DNA of 64,000 nt, from contig NZ_BAOG01000044.1 of assembly GCF_000400365.1 (NCBI RefSeq), forward strand, positions 1-64,000, given 5' to 3'. Positions 1 through 8,900 of the stretch are shown in pieces. Each line of letters opens with the position of its first letter. The stretch's first letter is position 1. This DNA is from Vibrio jasicida CAIM 1864 = LMG 25398 (lineage in GTDB: Bacteria > Pseudomonadota > Gammaproteobacteria > Enterobacterales > Vibrionaceae). The notes under the pieces were generated by a model. That model had not been told where the DNA came from and made no database searches. It saw only the letters and a program-made list of their open reading frames with translations. Both the position numbers and the translations under genes were made by a program.

Positions 1-37
1 CCAACGTGGACTCCGAATACATTAGCGCAAACCAACT

Positions 38-69
38 CCGTTATTACTTAATTGTAGTTGCAATAACGG
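38..69. repeat. 8-bp inverted repeat downstream of sbcC
   Basis: CCGTTATT at 38-45 is matched by AATAACGG at 62-69 with a 16-nt loop. There is no T-run next to it on either strand, so it is not a clear terminator. It could be a weak structure at the 3' end of the sbcDC transcript. I see no gene in bases 1-111. Confidence 0.3.
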
Positions 70-111
70 GGCGGACCATACATTTTGTTTATGTACGTTT
101 GCAGGTATTGA

Positions 112-3100
112 TTAAGAATCAAATACCATCTGAGATTTCACAGAAACTGTAGAACCAAGTCGCGACGGTTCAACATCAATGCGCTGCGCCATTTGCTCTT
201 TCAGCTCGGATACATGAGAAATCACGCCAATCATGCGACCCGTTTGTTGTAAGTCGACCAAGGTTTGAATCGCAAGATCTAAAGATTCCGGATCTAAGCT
301 GCCAAAACCTTCATCAATAAACAGCGTATCCAAGCGAATACCGCCACTGTAAGACTGCACAACATCAGATAGACCGAGCGCTAATGCCAACGCTGCCATG
401 AAAGATTCACCACCTGATAACGTCGCGACATCGCGCGTTTTACCTGTGTAGCTATCCTCAACCACCAAATCCAAGCCTCGTCCTGCAGCACCTTTAAAGC
501 CTTCAGTTTTACGAGCCAAGATATAACGACCTTTACTCATCAGACTTAAACGCTGTGAGGCTTGAATCAATACATCGTCTAATAACACACCAAGGACAAA
601 TCGGTGCAGACTGATACGGCTACCCGTTTTACCGCTTGCAACGTCATACAAGGTGCCAAACACTTTGTATTCGTCTTCTAACTTAGTGTTCTTGTCATGT
701 AACGTCGCGATGTCATTACGGACTTTCTCTAGACGTTCAAACAGAGAGCGCGTGCTATCAAGCTGATTACGCGCTTCAACGTAACTTTGCTGAATACTGT
801 TTAACTTAACGTTAAGGTCATCTAAATCAGGCAATGCCAAGTCTTTCAATGTTGAACTCAAATCTGCCAATGTTTGTTCTAGCTTGATTTGAGTCTGTTT
901 GAACGCATCAATTTCTTGCTGCCAAATCTGCATCGCGGCTTCATCAACTTTACTTGTTAGGAATTGCGCTTCATCCTCGAATGCGCTCGCCTGCAACGCT
1001 TGCGCCCAATCAGTTTTGGCTGTGTTCAAACGCTCTAGTGCCTCATTCAACCACTGTTGATTGGTTGTCAGTTGGCTTTCAATATTGGTCTTAGCGAGCA
1101 CCGCTTGTTGCAAATGATTTTGTGCAGTCTCGAATGCGGTGTTTAACTCCTTAATCTGTTTTTGAATCGCAACAATGTCTTGCTCAAGAACTTCAAGAGA
1201 TGAGTACTTGGCATCTAACGAAGCAGACAGTTTAGCCAGTTGCTCTTGGTTCACTTTTATCGTCGATTCATTCGCTGCCATCTGGTTTTGTAGATCATTG
1301 ATCTTACCTTCCCCAGTAACACAACGCTGATTTAACTCATTGACGCTTTGTTCCAGCTGAACCAAGTTAATCGATGACAATTGCTGTAAACGTTCATTGA
1401 GCTGCTGCATGGACGCTTGTAACGCGCTTAAATCCATTGATGCGTTTTGGCCAAGTTCAACGGATAGTTGCTCAATCTGCTGCTTGTATTGTCCGACTGC
1501 GATATTGTGCTGCTCCAACTGATTGCTCAATTGGTTAAGTACAACTTGCCCTTCTCGCTCCGTGTTTCGAGCACACTGAACTTGCTCTTTTGTTACCTCT
1601 TCACCAACAAATTGAGCGGGTTGAGGGTGTTCTACACTACCGCACACCGGACACATTTCACCGGCTTGTAAGCGCTGAGCCAATACAGCAGCTTGAGCAT
1701 TGTGCCAGCTCAATTCAAGTGTATCTGCTGAGCGTTGAAGTTCTACGTATCGCGCTTTTGCTTGGTCAACCGAAGCTTGTTTGCTAGGCGTCAATGCATC
1801 CAATTTCGCCAGCTCTTGGTTTAAGCCAGTTAGCTTCTGTAGGTCTTGCATCAAACGTTGTTGCTGTTTTATCTCAGCCTCTACACTGCCAATACTTGCA
1901 ACATCGACTCGAGCTTGATCCAGTGACTTCTGACCTTGTTGCGCCTCTAGCGTTAACTTCTCTTTCAGAGCGATATATTTCTTAAGCGTTACCTCAAACT
2001 CCGACTTTTGCGTCAAACCTGCGTTAATGGCTTTCTCTAGCTCTGACTTTTCAACCAGCTTTCCTTTCATGCTTTCAAGTTGGTATTGTTGCTCTGTCAG
2101 TCTTGGCAATTGTGCCGCTTGTTCTTTCGCGGTTTGCAATGCGCCTTCTTTGGATTTTACAGCGTCATTTGCCACAGTAAGATCTTGAGAAAGCTTAGCC
2201 ACCTTTTGCTCAAGTTCTTGCGTTTGCTTTGAGGCATTTTGTAACGTGACATAAGGCAACTCAACCTTGCTTGCCTTCTTCGCATTGTCTAACTGCAATT
2301 GACGTGATGAGACAGCATCGCTCTGTTCCAAATGTTGCTTCAATGCAATTTCGGCTTGCTCACGCTTTTTAAACTCATTGCTCAGCGCTTCTGCTTTTTG
2401 CAGTTCCGTTTTTACCGCATTTAATTGCGCCAGAGATTCTTGCTCTTGCTTTTGCACGGTTTCCAATTGAGCAGATAAGGCTTCACGCTGCTCTGTTAAC
2501 TCCGCTTCGGAAGAAACACCAGCTACCTGCAGTGCACCTCGAATTTGGTTATCAAACTCGTCTTTGGCTTTGCTAATGGCACTCGCTTTGTCTTTCAGTG
2601 CGTATTCAATCTTCTTGTAGATATCCGTTTGGAATAGCTGACCAAAGATCTCTTCCCGCTCTTTGGACGTCGCAAGTAACAACTCTCGAAACTTACCTTG
2701 TGGCAACACCATAACTTGGCGGAACTGAGTTTCGTTCAAGCCAATAATGTTGGTCACTTCTGTCTTTACTTGCGTTGTTTTGCTAGTGATGAGCTTTTCT
2801 TCGTCCGTAATCTCATACAAAGCTGCGGTATGCTTACGCACCGTCATACCCTCACCACGCGCCTTTGGTGCTTCTTGTTCTGGTGAGCGAATCACTCGAT
2901 AAGACTTGCCGTGTAAAGAGAATTCTAACGTCACTTCGGTCAATAACGTTGGCGCTGCCATATCGCAACGCATTTGAATACCTTGGCGCTCGTTACCCGT
3001 CGTTTCACCATAAAGTGCAAAACAAATCGCATCGAGAATCGAGGTTTTACCCGAACCAGTAGGACCGTTGATGAGAAACAAAGGGTTAGTTCCCAGTTTG

Positions 3101-3168
3101 TCGAACTCAATCGTTTCTGTTTGAGCAAACGGACCAAAAGCCTGCATTGTCAGTTTAATGGGTTTCAT
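112..3168 (-). CDS. sbcC: Exonuclease subunit SbcC (Rad50-type SMC ATPase)
   Basis: This is the large subunit of the SbcCD nuclease, which cuts hairpins and processes blocked double-strand DNA ends in the cytoplasm. At 1018 residues it has the usual length. The Walker A motif GPTGSGKTS lies at about 35-43. Long Gln- and Glu-rich coiled coils follow, interrupted near residue 505 by the zinc hook CPVC. The signature LSGGES (about 916) and the Walker B segment LDTLFIDEG (about 944) sit in the C-terminal ATPase half. The gene starts 12 bp after the sbcD stop, so the two form an operon. It is a housekeeping pair unrelated in function to the adjacent T6SS genes. Confidence 0.97.
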   Translation of the reverse strand: MKPIKLTMQAFGPFAQTETIEFDKLGTNPLFLINGPTGSGKTSILDAICFALYGETTGNERQGIQMRCDMAAPTLLTEVTLEFSLHGKSYRVIRSPEQEAPKARGEGMTVRKHTAALYEITDEEKLITSKTTQVKTEVTNIIGLNETQFRQVMVLPQGKFRELLLATSKEREEIFGQLFQTDIYKKIEYALKDKASAISKAKDEFDNQIRGALQVAGVSSEAELTEQREALSAQLETVQKQEQESLAQLNAVKTELQKAEALSNEFKKREQAEIALKQHLEQSDAVSSRQLQLDNAKKASKVELPYVTLQNASKQTQELEQKVAKLSQDLTVANDAVKSKEGALQTAKEQAAQLPRLTEQQYQLESMKGKLVEKSELEKAINAGLTQKSEFEVTLKKYIALKEKLTLEAQQGQKSLDQARVDVASIGSVEAEIKQQQRLMQDLQKLTGLNQELAKLDALTPSKQASVDQAKARYVELQRSADTLELSWHNAQAAVLAQRLQAGEMCPVCGSVEHPQPAQFVGEEVTKEQVQCARNTEREGQVVLNQLSNQLEQHNIAVGQYKQQIEQLSVELGQNASMDLSALQASMQQLNERLQQLSSINLVQLEQSVNELNQRCVTGEGKINDLQNQMAANESTIKVNQEQLAKLSASLDAKYSSLEVLEQDIVAIQKQIKELNTAFETAQNHLQQAVLAKTNIESQLTTNQQWLNEALERLNTAKTDWAQALQASAFEDEAQFLTSKVDEAAMQIWQQEIDAFKQTQIKLEQTLADLSSTLKDLALPDLDDLNVKLNSIQQSYVEARNQLDSTRSLFERLEKVRNDIATLHDKNTKLEDEYKVFGTLYDVASGKTGSRISLHRFVLGVLLDDVLIQASQRLSLMSKGRYILARKTEGFKGAAGRGLDLVVEDSYTGKTRDVATLSGGESFMAALALALGLSDVVQSYSGGIRLDTLFIDEGFGSLDPESLDLAIQTLVDLQQTGRMIGVISHVSELKEQMAQRIDVEPSRLGSTVSVKSQMVFDS

Positions 3169-3180
3169 GTTTGGTCCTTA

Positions 3181-4317
3181 CTAAGCCTGCTGAGAAAGTT
3201 GTTTGATGATGTCACTTATCGCTTGATCTTGTTCTTGCGATAGTTGGCTGTCTTGCGCTTCCGAAAAGAAGTCTCGGAACATGTCTATCTCACTTCTCGC
3301 CAACTTTGCTTGCGCCATTTCCTGCTCGACACCAATTAACATTCCCGGTTTTTCTAGGTGCAAAACATTTGGGTAAACAGTACGTAGCTTTTCCATTGGG
3401 TTTAAGATTGCGTGCTTATCCATCAAACGTACCAACAAGTAGTCTTCGTTTTTCGGATCGGTTTTGCCCTGCTCTATCACTTGTTCAAGCTCACCTTCAA
3501 CGATTCGCATCTCATGAGGTGCAGCAAGGTCAAGATGCTCGGCCGAGACAAACCCGTTTTGGTCGATTTCCACCAGCGTGAAACCTTTCTTCTGGTTTTG
3601 TTCACCAAAGCTGTATTTCATCAGTGAACCAGAATAACGAATGTATTCTTCGCCTTTTTTCTGTGGCTGATGCAAATGCCCCAACGCTACATAGTCAAAG
3701 TTGAGGAAATGTTCGTGACTGACGCGGTCAGAACCACCAATCGAAAGTGGACGCTCAGATTCAGACTCAATGGCACCATCGACAAAGCAGTGGCTGACTA
3801 ACACGTTGCGTTGCTCTGGTTGGAACTGCTCAGTGATTTTCTCGGCAAGTAGCTTGTGCGCTTGATCGTGGGTCGAAACGGGTTCTTGGTAGGCAAAACG
3901 GACTTGCTCAGGATCGTTATAAGGCATGCCATAAAAAGCCACTTGCCCTGCGCTTTCGGTTTCAATAACAACAGGGGTAAGCATGTCTTCGAAGTTACTG
4001 ATAATGTGAAGACCCGCATTTTTCATCTGCTCAGAACCAAAACCCAAGCGCTCTGCACCATCATGGTTGCCAGAAATCAAAATCATCGGCGTGTTTAGCT
4101 CACCACAGATTCGCTTCACCACTTTGTTAAGTAGTTCAATCGCGATAGTTGGTGGGACAGAACGGTCATAAATATCACCGGCAACAACCACCGCATCAAC
4201 AGGGTTGTTTTCAATGTATTGGATTAACTGGTCAAGAACTGCTTGCTGATCGTCAAGCAAAGAGACGTTATGAAACTGTCGGCCAAGGTGCCAATCTGAG
4301 GTATGGATAAACTTCAT
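3181..4317 (-). CDS. sbcD: Exonuclease subunit SbcD (Mre11-type nuclease)
   Basis: This is the metallophosphoesterase nuclease partner of SbcC. The metal-binding motifs appear in order: DWHLGR (8-13), GDIYDR, SGNHDG, SHCF and GHLH. These are the signature of the SbcD/Mre11 family, which uses two manganese ions for its exo- and endonuclease activity. The length, 378 residues, is close to that of other gamma-proteobacterial SbcD proteins. It is the first gene of the sbcDC operon, and the roughly 137-bp gap upstream presumably holds the promoter. Confidence 0.97.
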   Translation of the reverse strand: MKFIHTSDWHLGRQFHNVSLLDDQQAVLDQLIQYIENNPVDAVVVAGDIYDRSVPPTIAIELLNKVVKRICGELNTPMILISGNHDGAERLGFGSEQMKNAGLHIISNFEDMLTPVVIETESAGQVAFYGMPYNDPEQVRFAYQEPVSTHDQAHKLLAEKITEQFQPEQRNVLVSHCFVDGAIESESERPLSIGGSDRVSHEHFLNFDYVALGHLHQPQKKGEEYIRYSGSLMKYSFGEQNQKKGFTLVEIDQNGFVSAEHLDLAAPHEMRIVEGELEQVIEQGKTDPKNEDYLLVRLMDKHAILNPMEKLRTVYPNVLHLEKPGMLIGVEQEMAQAKLARSEIDMFRDFFSEAQDSQLSQEQDQAISDIIKQLSQQA

Positions 4318-4454
4318 TCGAATTCACTTTCTGCCATCTACATGGCGCTATCTTATTATCCCCCTAGGATATCGTGAGTTCGTAAGCTTTTCATGTGGTT
4401 TGTGGCGTATGCTGGAGTTAAAGTAAAAACGAGCTAATTGTGCGCACTTAAAAT

Positions 4455-4703
4455 CTACCAACTATAAGCATCTGAGATTTGGCGATATAGTTCCTCATAC
4501 GCATCTTCTTCATTTTGACATTCAGTTACAGACGTAATTCTTCCTTGACTGTTGTATACAACTTGCCAAGAATCATCTTGATTGACCACACACAAACACT
4601 CACCATTTTTCAGTCCATCTAGGCTATAGGATTGATGAGGTACTTTTTTCAATTTATCAACATTCATAACAAAGCGAACTAGTGTAGAGTTTTCATTATT
4701 CAT
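4455..4703 (-). CDS. Small acidic protein, unrecognised (possible orphan immunity)
   Basis: I do not recognise this 82-residue protein. It is acidic, has no signal peptide or membrane segment, and ends in an Asp/Glu- and Tyr-rich helix. An AGGAT element lies about 10 nt before the ATG. It sits between sbcD and the RHS toxin/immunity pair, on the same strand. Small acidic soluble proteins at the 3' end of RHS loci are often orphan immunity genes left by earlier toxin tips, but nothing in the sequence proves that here. A terminator at 5206-5224 separates it from the T6SS operon. Confidence 0.6.
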   Translation of the reverse strand: MNNENSTLVRFVMNVDKLKKVPHQSYSLDGLKNGECLCVVNQDDSWQVVYNSQGRITSVTECQNEEDAYEELYRQISDAYSW

Positions 4704-4785
4704 TTGCGTTTATATCCTTTGCCTAATTTATTTGCACAAACCCGATCATTATTTGGGAGCAAAGAACATGCCCTAAGCACTCGGT

Positions 4786-5160
4786 TTACCTATCTAAAAA
4801 TTCTACGTCCAACCGCTCGACACAGAGACAAATAAACTGACCATCCAAATATGCATAATCAGACTCTAAAAAATCATCACAAATCTTAAGTCCAGCGTCT
4901 ATGGTCCCACCGTTTAGTCTACCTAATAGCTTATAAGCATAGGTACTATCGACCCTTGTCATACTAGTTTCGTCTGCACTTTCCTGCTCTGTTAATCCAA
5001 AATCCAACATTTCAAATGTAACGGGATATTCTTGCCCAATATACAATTCATAGGGGCACACCCCGGCAAAACAGGTTAATTCGACACCATTAACTTCAAG
5101 CGTAACTTCTTCTTCAATATCTGAGTTTAAGCTAAGAACTCTTGCCTTGTGTGTGATCAC
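4786..5160 (-). CDS. Acidic protein, unrecognised (possible orphan immunity)
   Basis: I do not recognise this 124-residue protein. It is strongly acidic (many Glu and Asp), with four Cys residues and a predicted mostly beta N-terminal half. It has no secretion signal or membrane segment. The first in-frame start is GTG at 5160, and the ribosome binding site is weak. It lies just past the terminator that follows the Tdi1-like immunity gene, so any expression is from its own promoter or from read-through. Position and composition fit an orphan immunity or accessory cargo gene of the RHS locus; the function is unknown. Confidence 0.6.
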   Translation of the reverse strand: MITHKARVLSLNSDIEEEVTLEVNGVELTCFAGVCPYELYIGQEYPVTFEMLDFGLTEQESADETSMTRVDSTYAYKLLGRLNGGTIDAGLKICDDFLESDYAYLDGQFICLCVERLDVEFLDR

Positions 5161-5200
5161 TATTCAGCCAAACTGATTGTTTAAAAGATATCTATCTAAC

Positions 5201-5224
5201 AAAAGAGCCCACAAAGCGTGAGCT
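5201..5224 (-). terminator. Rho-independent terminator after the effector/immunity genes
   Basis: On the minus strand a 7-bp stem AGCTCAC/GTGGGCT (with one G-U pair and a 5-nt loop) is followed at once by CTTTT. It sits 24-47 bp downstream of the immunity gene stop, so it most likely ends the T6SS/RHS transcript before the two small acidic genes. Confidence 0.6.
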
Positions 5225-5247
5225 TGAGTTTTGCTATGCAGGACGGG

Positions 5248-5919
5248 TTACTCTCTGTGACTTTTAAGGACATTGCCGACCATTGACGCCATATCGATAA
5301 TTTCGGCTCCCCCTAAATCCGCCATAACCTGTAAAAATACATGTAGATCTTCTTTGGTCATAGCATCTGCGGACTTCTTGCCCCCCATAAATAGGTAAGG
5401 GGTAAACACCATCACTTCTTCTTTACCCACTGGACCATGTTTTTTAATCGCAGACGGAAAGAGAGGTTTTGAACTAACTTCTACGTCTATATATTCTTTA
5501 TCTTGAAAACCGAAAAAGCTTTGAATTGCAATATTAGCATCGCCTTTAGAAATGTCTTTTGCGTGTCCTTGATTTGTCATTATCCAATTTAAGTGTGTCG
5601 CTATATCGAGTGACGCACCTGTTCGCTCTCCCCACAAATAGAGTTGACCATAGGCGCTTCGAGCGATCACATGGTAATTGTCAAAGTGTGCGAACTCTGT
5701 ATCGTCAAGAAAAGATTCAAGCACATCTTCAAATTCTGCGGGATTGGTGATCCAGAATAGACCATCGTTAAAGCCAGAGAAACCGACCATTTGCCAGTAT
5801 TTAAGTAGCTGATCTGGAAGTATGCCTCGATATGCTTCAACTTGTTGGTCAGTTGCCTGAATATGTTCGGTCGGCTCGCCAAACTCTTCTATAAACATTT
5901 CAAAATATTCGTCATTCAT
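5248..5919 (-). CDS. Tdi1-type T6SS immunity protein (GAD-like + DUF1851)
   Basis: This is the predicted immunity partner of the DNase tip of the RHS protein encoded just upstream. The N-terminal half is a GAD-like domain: it has an FxEEFGEP start, a YxGxLPDQLLxYW segment and a GLFWITNP motif. The C-terminal half matches the DUF1851/Tdi1 C-terminal type, with YLFMGGKKS and DLHVFLQVMADLGG. Agrobacterium Tdi1, which neutralises the Ntox15 DNase Tde1, has the same two-domain layout. I chose the ATG at 5919, one base after the RHS stop and preceded by a GGA-containing site. A longer frame to 5961 would overlap the RHS gene. The predicted product has 223 residues and should be cytoplasmic. Confidence 0.88.
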   Translation of the reverse strand: MNDEYFEMFIEEFGEPTEHIQATDQQVEAYRGILPDQLLKYWQMVGFSGFNDGLFWITNPAEFEDVLESFLDDTEFAHFDNYHVIARSAYGQLYLWGERTGASLDIATHLNWIMTNQGHAKDISKGDANIAIQSFFGFQDKEYIDVEVSSKPLFPSAIKKHGPVGKEEVMVFTPYLFMGGKKSADAMTKEDLHVFLQVMADLGGAEIIDMASMVGNVLKSHRE

Positions 5920-5920
5920 C

Positions 5921-8900
5921 TTATTTAATTCCACGTAATGGGCAGCGCTCCAGCGAAACATTCATTTTGGCATCTGGTCCTAGGTTTTCAAATGCACGTT
6001 GTGCTTGCTCATCCATCTGAGTTAAGCGCGACTTTGTGCGCCACTGAGAGCCAATTGAGGAGTTAACCCCTTTATTCCCCATCCTATTCACCTTGTCAGC
6101 CCCGCCTGCAATCATATCTGGATCATGCAAAGCCGCAAGGTTATCCATAATCTCAGATGTTCTTTGTTTCGCCGCTTTTTTGGCGTCCATAGGGCTCATT
6201 TTCAACTTAAAGCTTTCAGCTAGCGAACTATTCAATTGACGAGAAAACTGCTTTCTGAAATCCTCCTGAGCCATACCCGTTCCCGCTCGTTTCATTTCTT
6301 TGTAACGATTGCGATTTTCGATGTATTCCCCCACGGTCAAGTCATTAAGACCCGCTTCTTGATGCCTTAGTTGGCGAGCAAAATGACTTTCCAATTCACG
6401 CTCTTTGCCTTTGAACTTACCTTTAATCGTTGCCCCAGGTTCAAAACAAGGCACTTTAAATCGCTTCATGGTGCTCAAAGACTTCACCATGGCGTTATCG
6501 AGTTTTTTCAGCGGCAGTTCATCGACAACTTTTTCCGCATATCTGCCTGGTATTGCGGTGATAGCCATACTCGTTGCAGTAGAGAATGAAGGATTATCGA
6601 TAAATGCGTTCCCTGCATTTATCATATCTTCAATCCCTTCGACCATCATCGATATTGGATCGATATTTACAGCGTTAATACCCTGTAAAGTCGGATCTGC
6701 GATAAGTTCCTCAATCGTTGGCCCAGAAATATTAACCGCTGCTTTTTCGTAGACCATCCTCTCCGGAGCATTATCGTTATGCCCTGCTAGAACTGTATGC
6801 GCATCCTCTTTTGCACATAAACCCAGAGGATCAACCCACGAGACAGGGTTTGGTGCGAATTGATAGTGGTTGGTTCCACCAAGCAGCCCTAGGGGGTCGG
6901 GTTGGATAAATCGACCTATTTGAGGGTCGTAGTAGCGTGCTAAGTTGTAGTGCAGACCAGTCTCAATATCGAAGTACTGCCCCTGTAAGCGAAGGTTGTT
7001 TTTAACCGTCTCGATTGCAACGTGAGCAAATCCAAAGGTATCGTATGCTGCTTGCCAAACTACCTGCCCTTTCGAGTCCACCAAACGTTCTGGGGTTCCG
7101 ATTTGATTACATTGGTAAAAATAACACTCACCGTTTTCAATAAGAGCAAGCGGAACAAAACTGTTTGGTTGATATAGATACCACCGATAACCCGAACGAG
7201 AATACTCGCCGACTAAATGACTTCCTTGCCAAATAAATTCAGTGGTGCCATTTTCACTGATTTTCTTGATTCTTCGGCCTAGTGCGTCGTATTCGAATTG
7301 ACATAAACGCCCTTCGCTCTCGACAAAAATTAGCTGGCCTTTAGCATCGTAAGTACAGCGCTGCTCTAATCCATTACCTTGACTACTGGTTCTGTTACCT
7401 AGTTCGTCGTAGTCGTACCTGACGCCATGGTATTCAACAAGGCGGTCATATTCTAGCTGTGCACCTTCATCATTAAAGTTGCCAAAACTGTCATAGATGT
7501 ATGACTCCTCAGAGGTTTGCGTCTTTACCCTTTCTAAATGGCCGAGGTCATCATATTGATAATGTTGGGGCCCCTTCTCACTGTCGACGATAAGAGATAA
7601 AAGATGCTGTGCGTTGTAATGATACTTTCGCTCCAAACTCTCCCATATTTGACGCTTTAGTCTTCCTAATCCATCAAACTCTTTTGTTTCCCCTTTAGTG
7701 CCATACTTAATACGAGTTATTCGCTGTAAGTCATCGTATTTAAACTGTATTGTGGTGTGCGCCCCCCCTTGAATAGAAATGGAACACACCACACCGTACT
7801 CGTCGTATTGGTAGGAGATTTCAGTACCGTCACTATAACATTGGGACTGGAGTAAACCGTTATTAAGATATCTGTTGTGGAAGGAATAGCGTCCCTGCTG
7901 TTCACTTACCAATTTTGTATCTTTATAGGTATAAGAAGACATCGAGAAGCGATTATGCACGTGGATTAGTTTACCGCCTAAGCTATATTGGAAATGGTTT
8001 TCTACTCCCTTTCCGCTTCCAATTGCTCGAATATTGACGACTCGCCCAAGGTCATCATAACGAAAGCTAACTTGGTTAGTCCGGCGCCTAATCTTGCTTA
8101 GTCGCTCAGCCTTATCGTAGGTATAACTTGTATGTATTTGGTCGAAGTTTATCGTCGACTGAATTTGTCCATCAGGTGTATATGCAAATTCGTACTTACA
8201 ACCATCGGAACGCTCGATAGTTTTAAGGTTCCTTTCTTCGTCATAAGAGAACGACATGACGCTTTTATTTTGTTTAAAAACCTCTACAGGTTGAGCAAGG
8301 CTGCTCCAATTGATCTCTACTTCCCCTCTCGGTGTACTGATAAGTTTGACACGGCCGTAGTCGTCATATTCGTATCGATGTTCGCGTAAAATTTCATCTT
8401 TCGAATTCTGAAAATACAGACGGGTAAGTAGACGATTTTGATTGCGCTCAAAGCCGGAGACAAGACCTTCCGGATAAGCGATTCCATTTACAAGGTCATG
8501 TTCATCATAACTGTAGCGAAAGAGACTTTTATTGGTTTTCTTCGCTCTAAGTTGATGCTCATCATCCCACCACCATTGAACACATGCGCCAGCGTCAATA
8601 ACCTTTTCAACTAAGCGGCCATGTTTATCGTATCGGTATCGCTCTTGTTTACCTTCTTTACTTTGTTGCCAAACCAGTTGGCCGAGCGCGTTAAATTGGT
8701 TTTCAATGGTTTCACCGTCAGGCAACTGATGTCTCGTACTACAACCGAATTCATCATAGTCAAAATGTTCCGTTGCACCTGAAGAATGCCGTTTGTTTTT
8801 TAGTTGCCCAAATTGATTATAGGCGTAAGTGACGTAGCAGCCATCCGGTGATACTTCATTTACCAAGTGCCCTTTCGAATCATATTCATATACCCAGCGT

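Noticed and set aside
38..69. Inverted repeat after sbcC as an intrinsic terminator
   Set aside because: There is no T-run after the stem on the minus strand and the loop is long; I kept it only as a repeat.
6371..6752. Plus-strand frames inside the RHS gene (and similar frames across the T6SS genes)
   Set aside because: They lie antisense within strongly supported genes and have no recognisable domains or ribosome binding sites.
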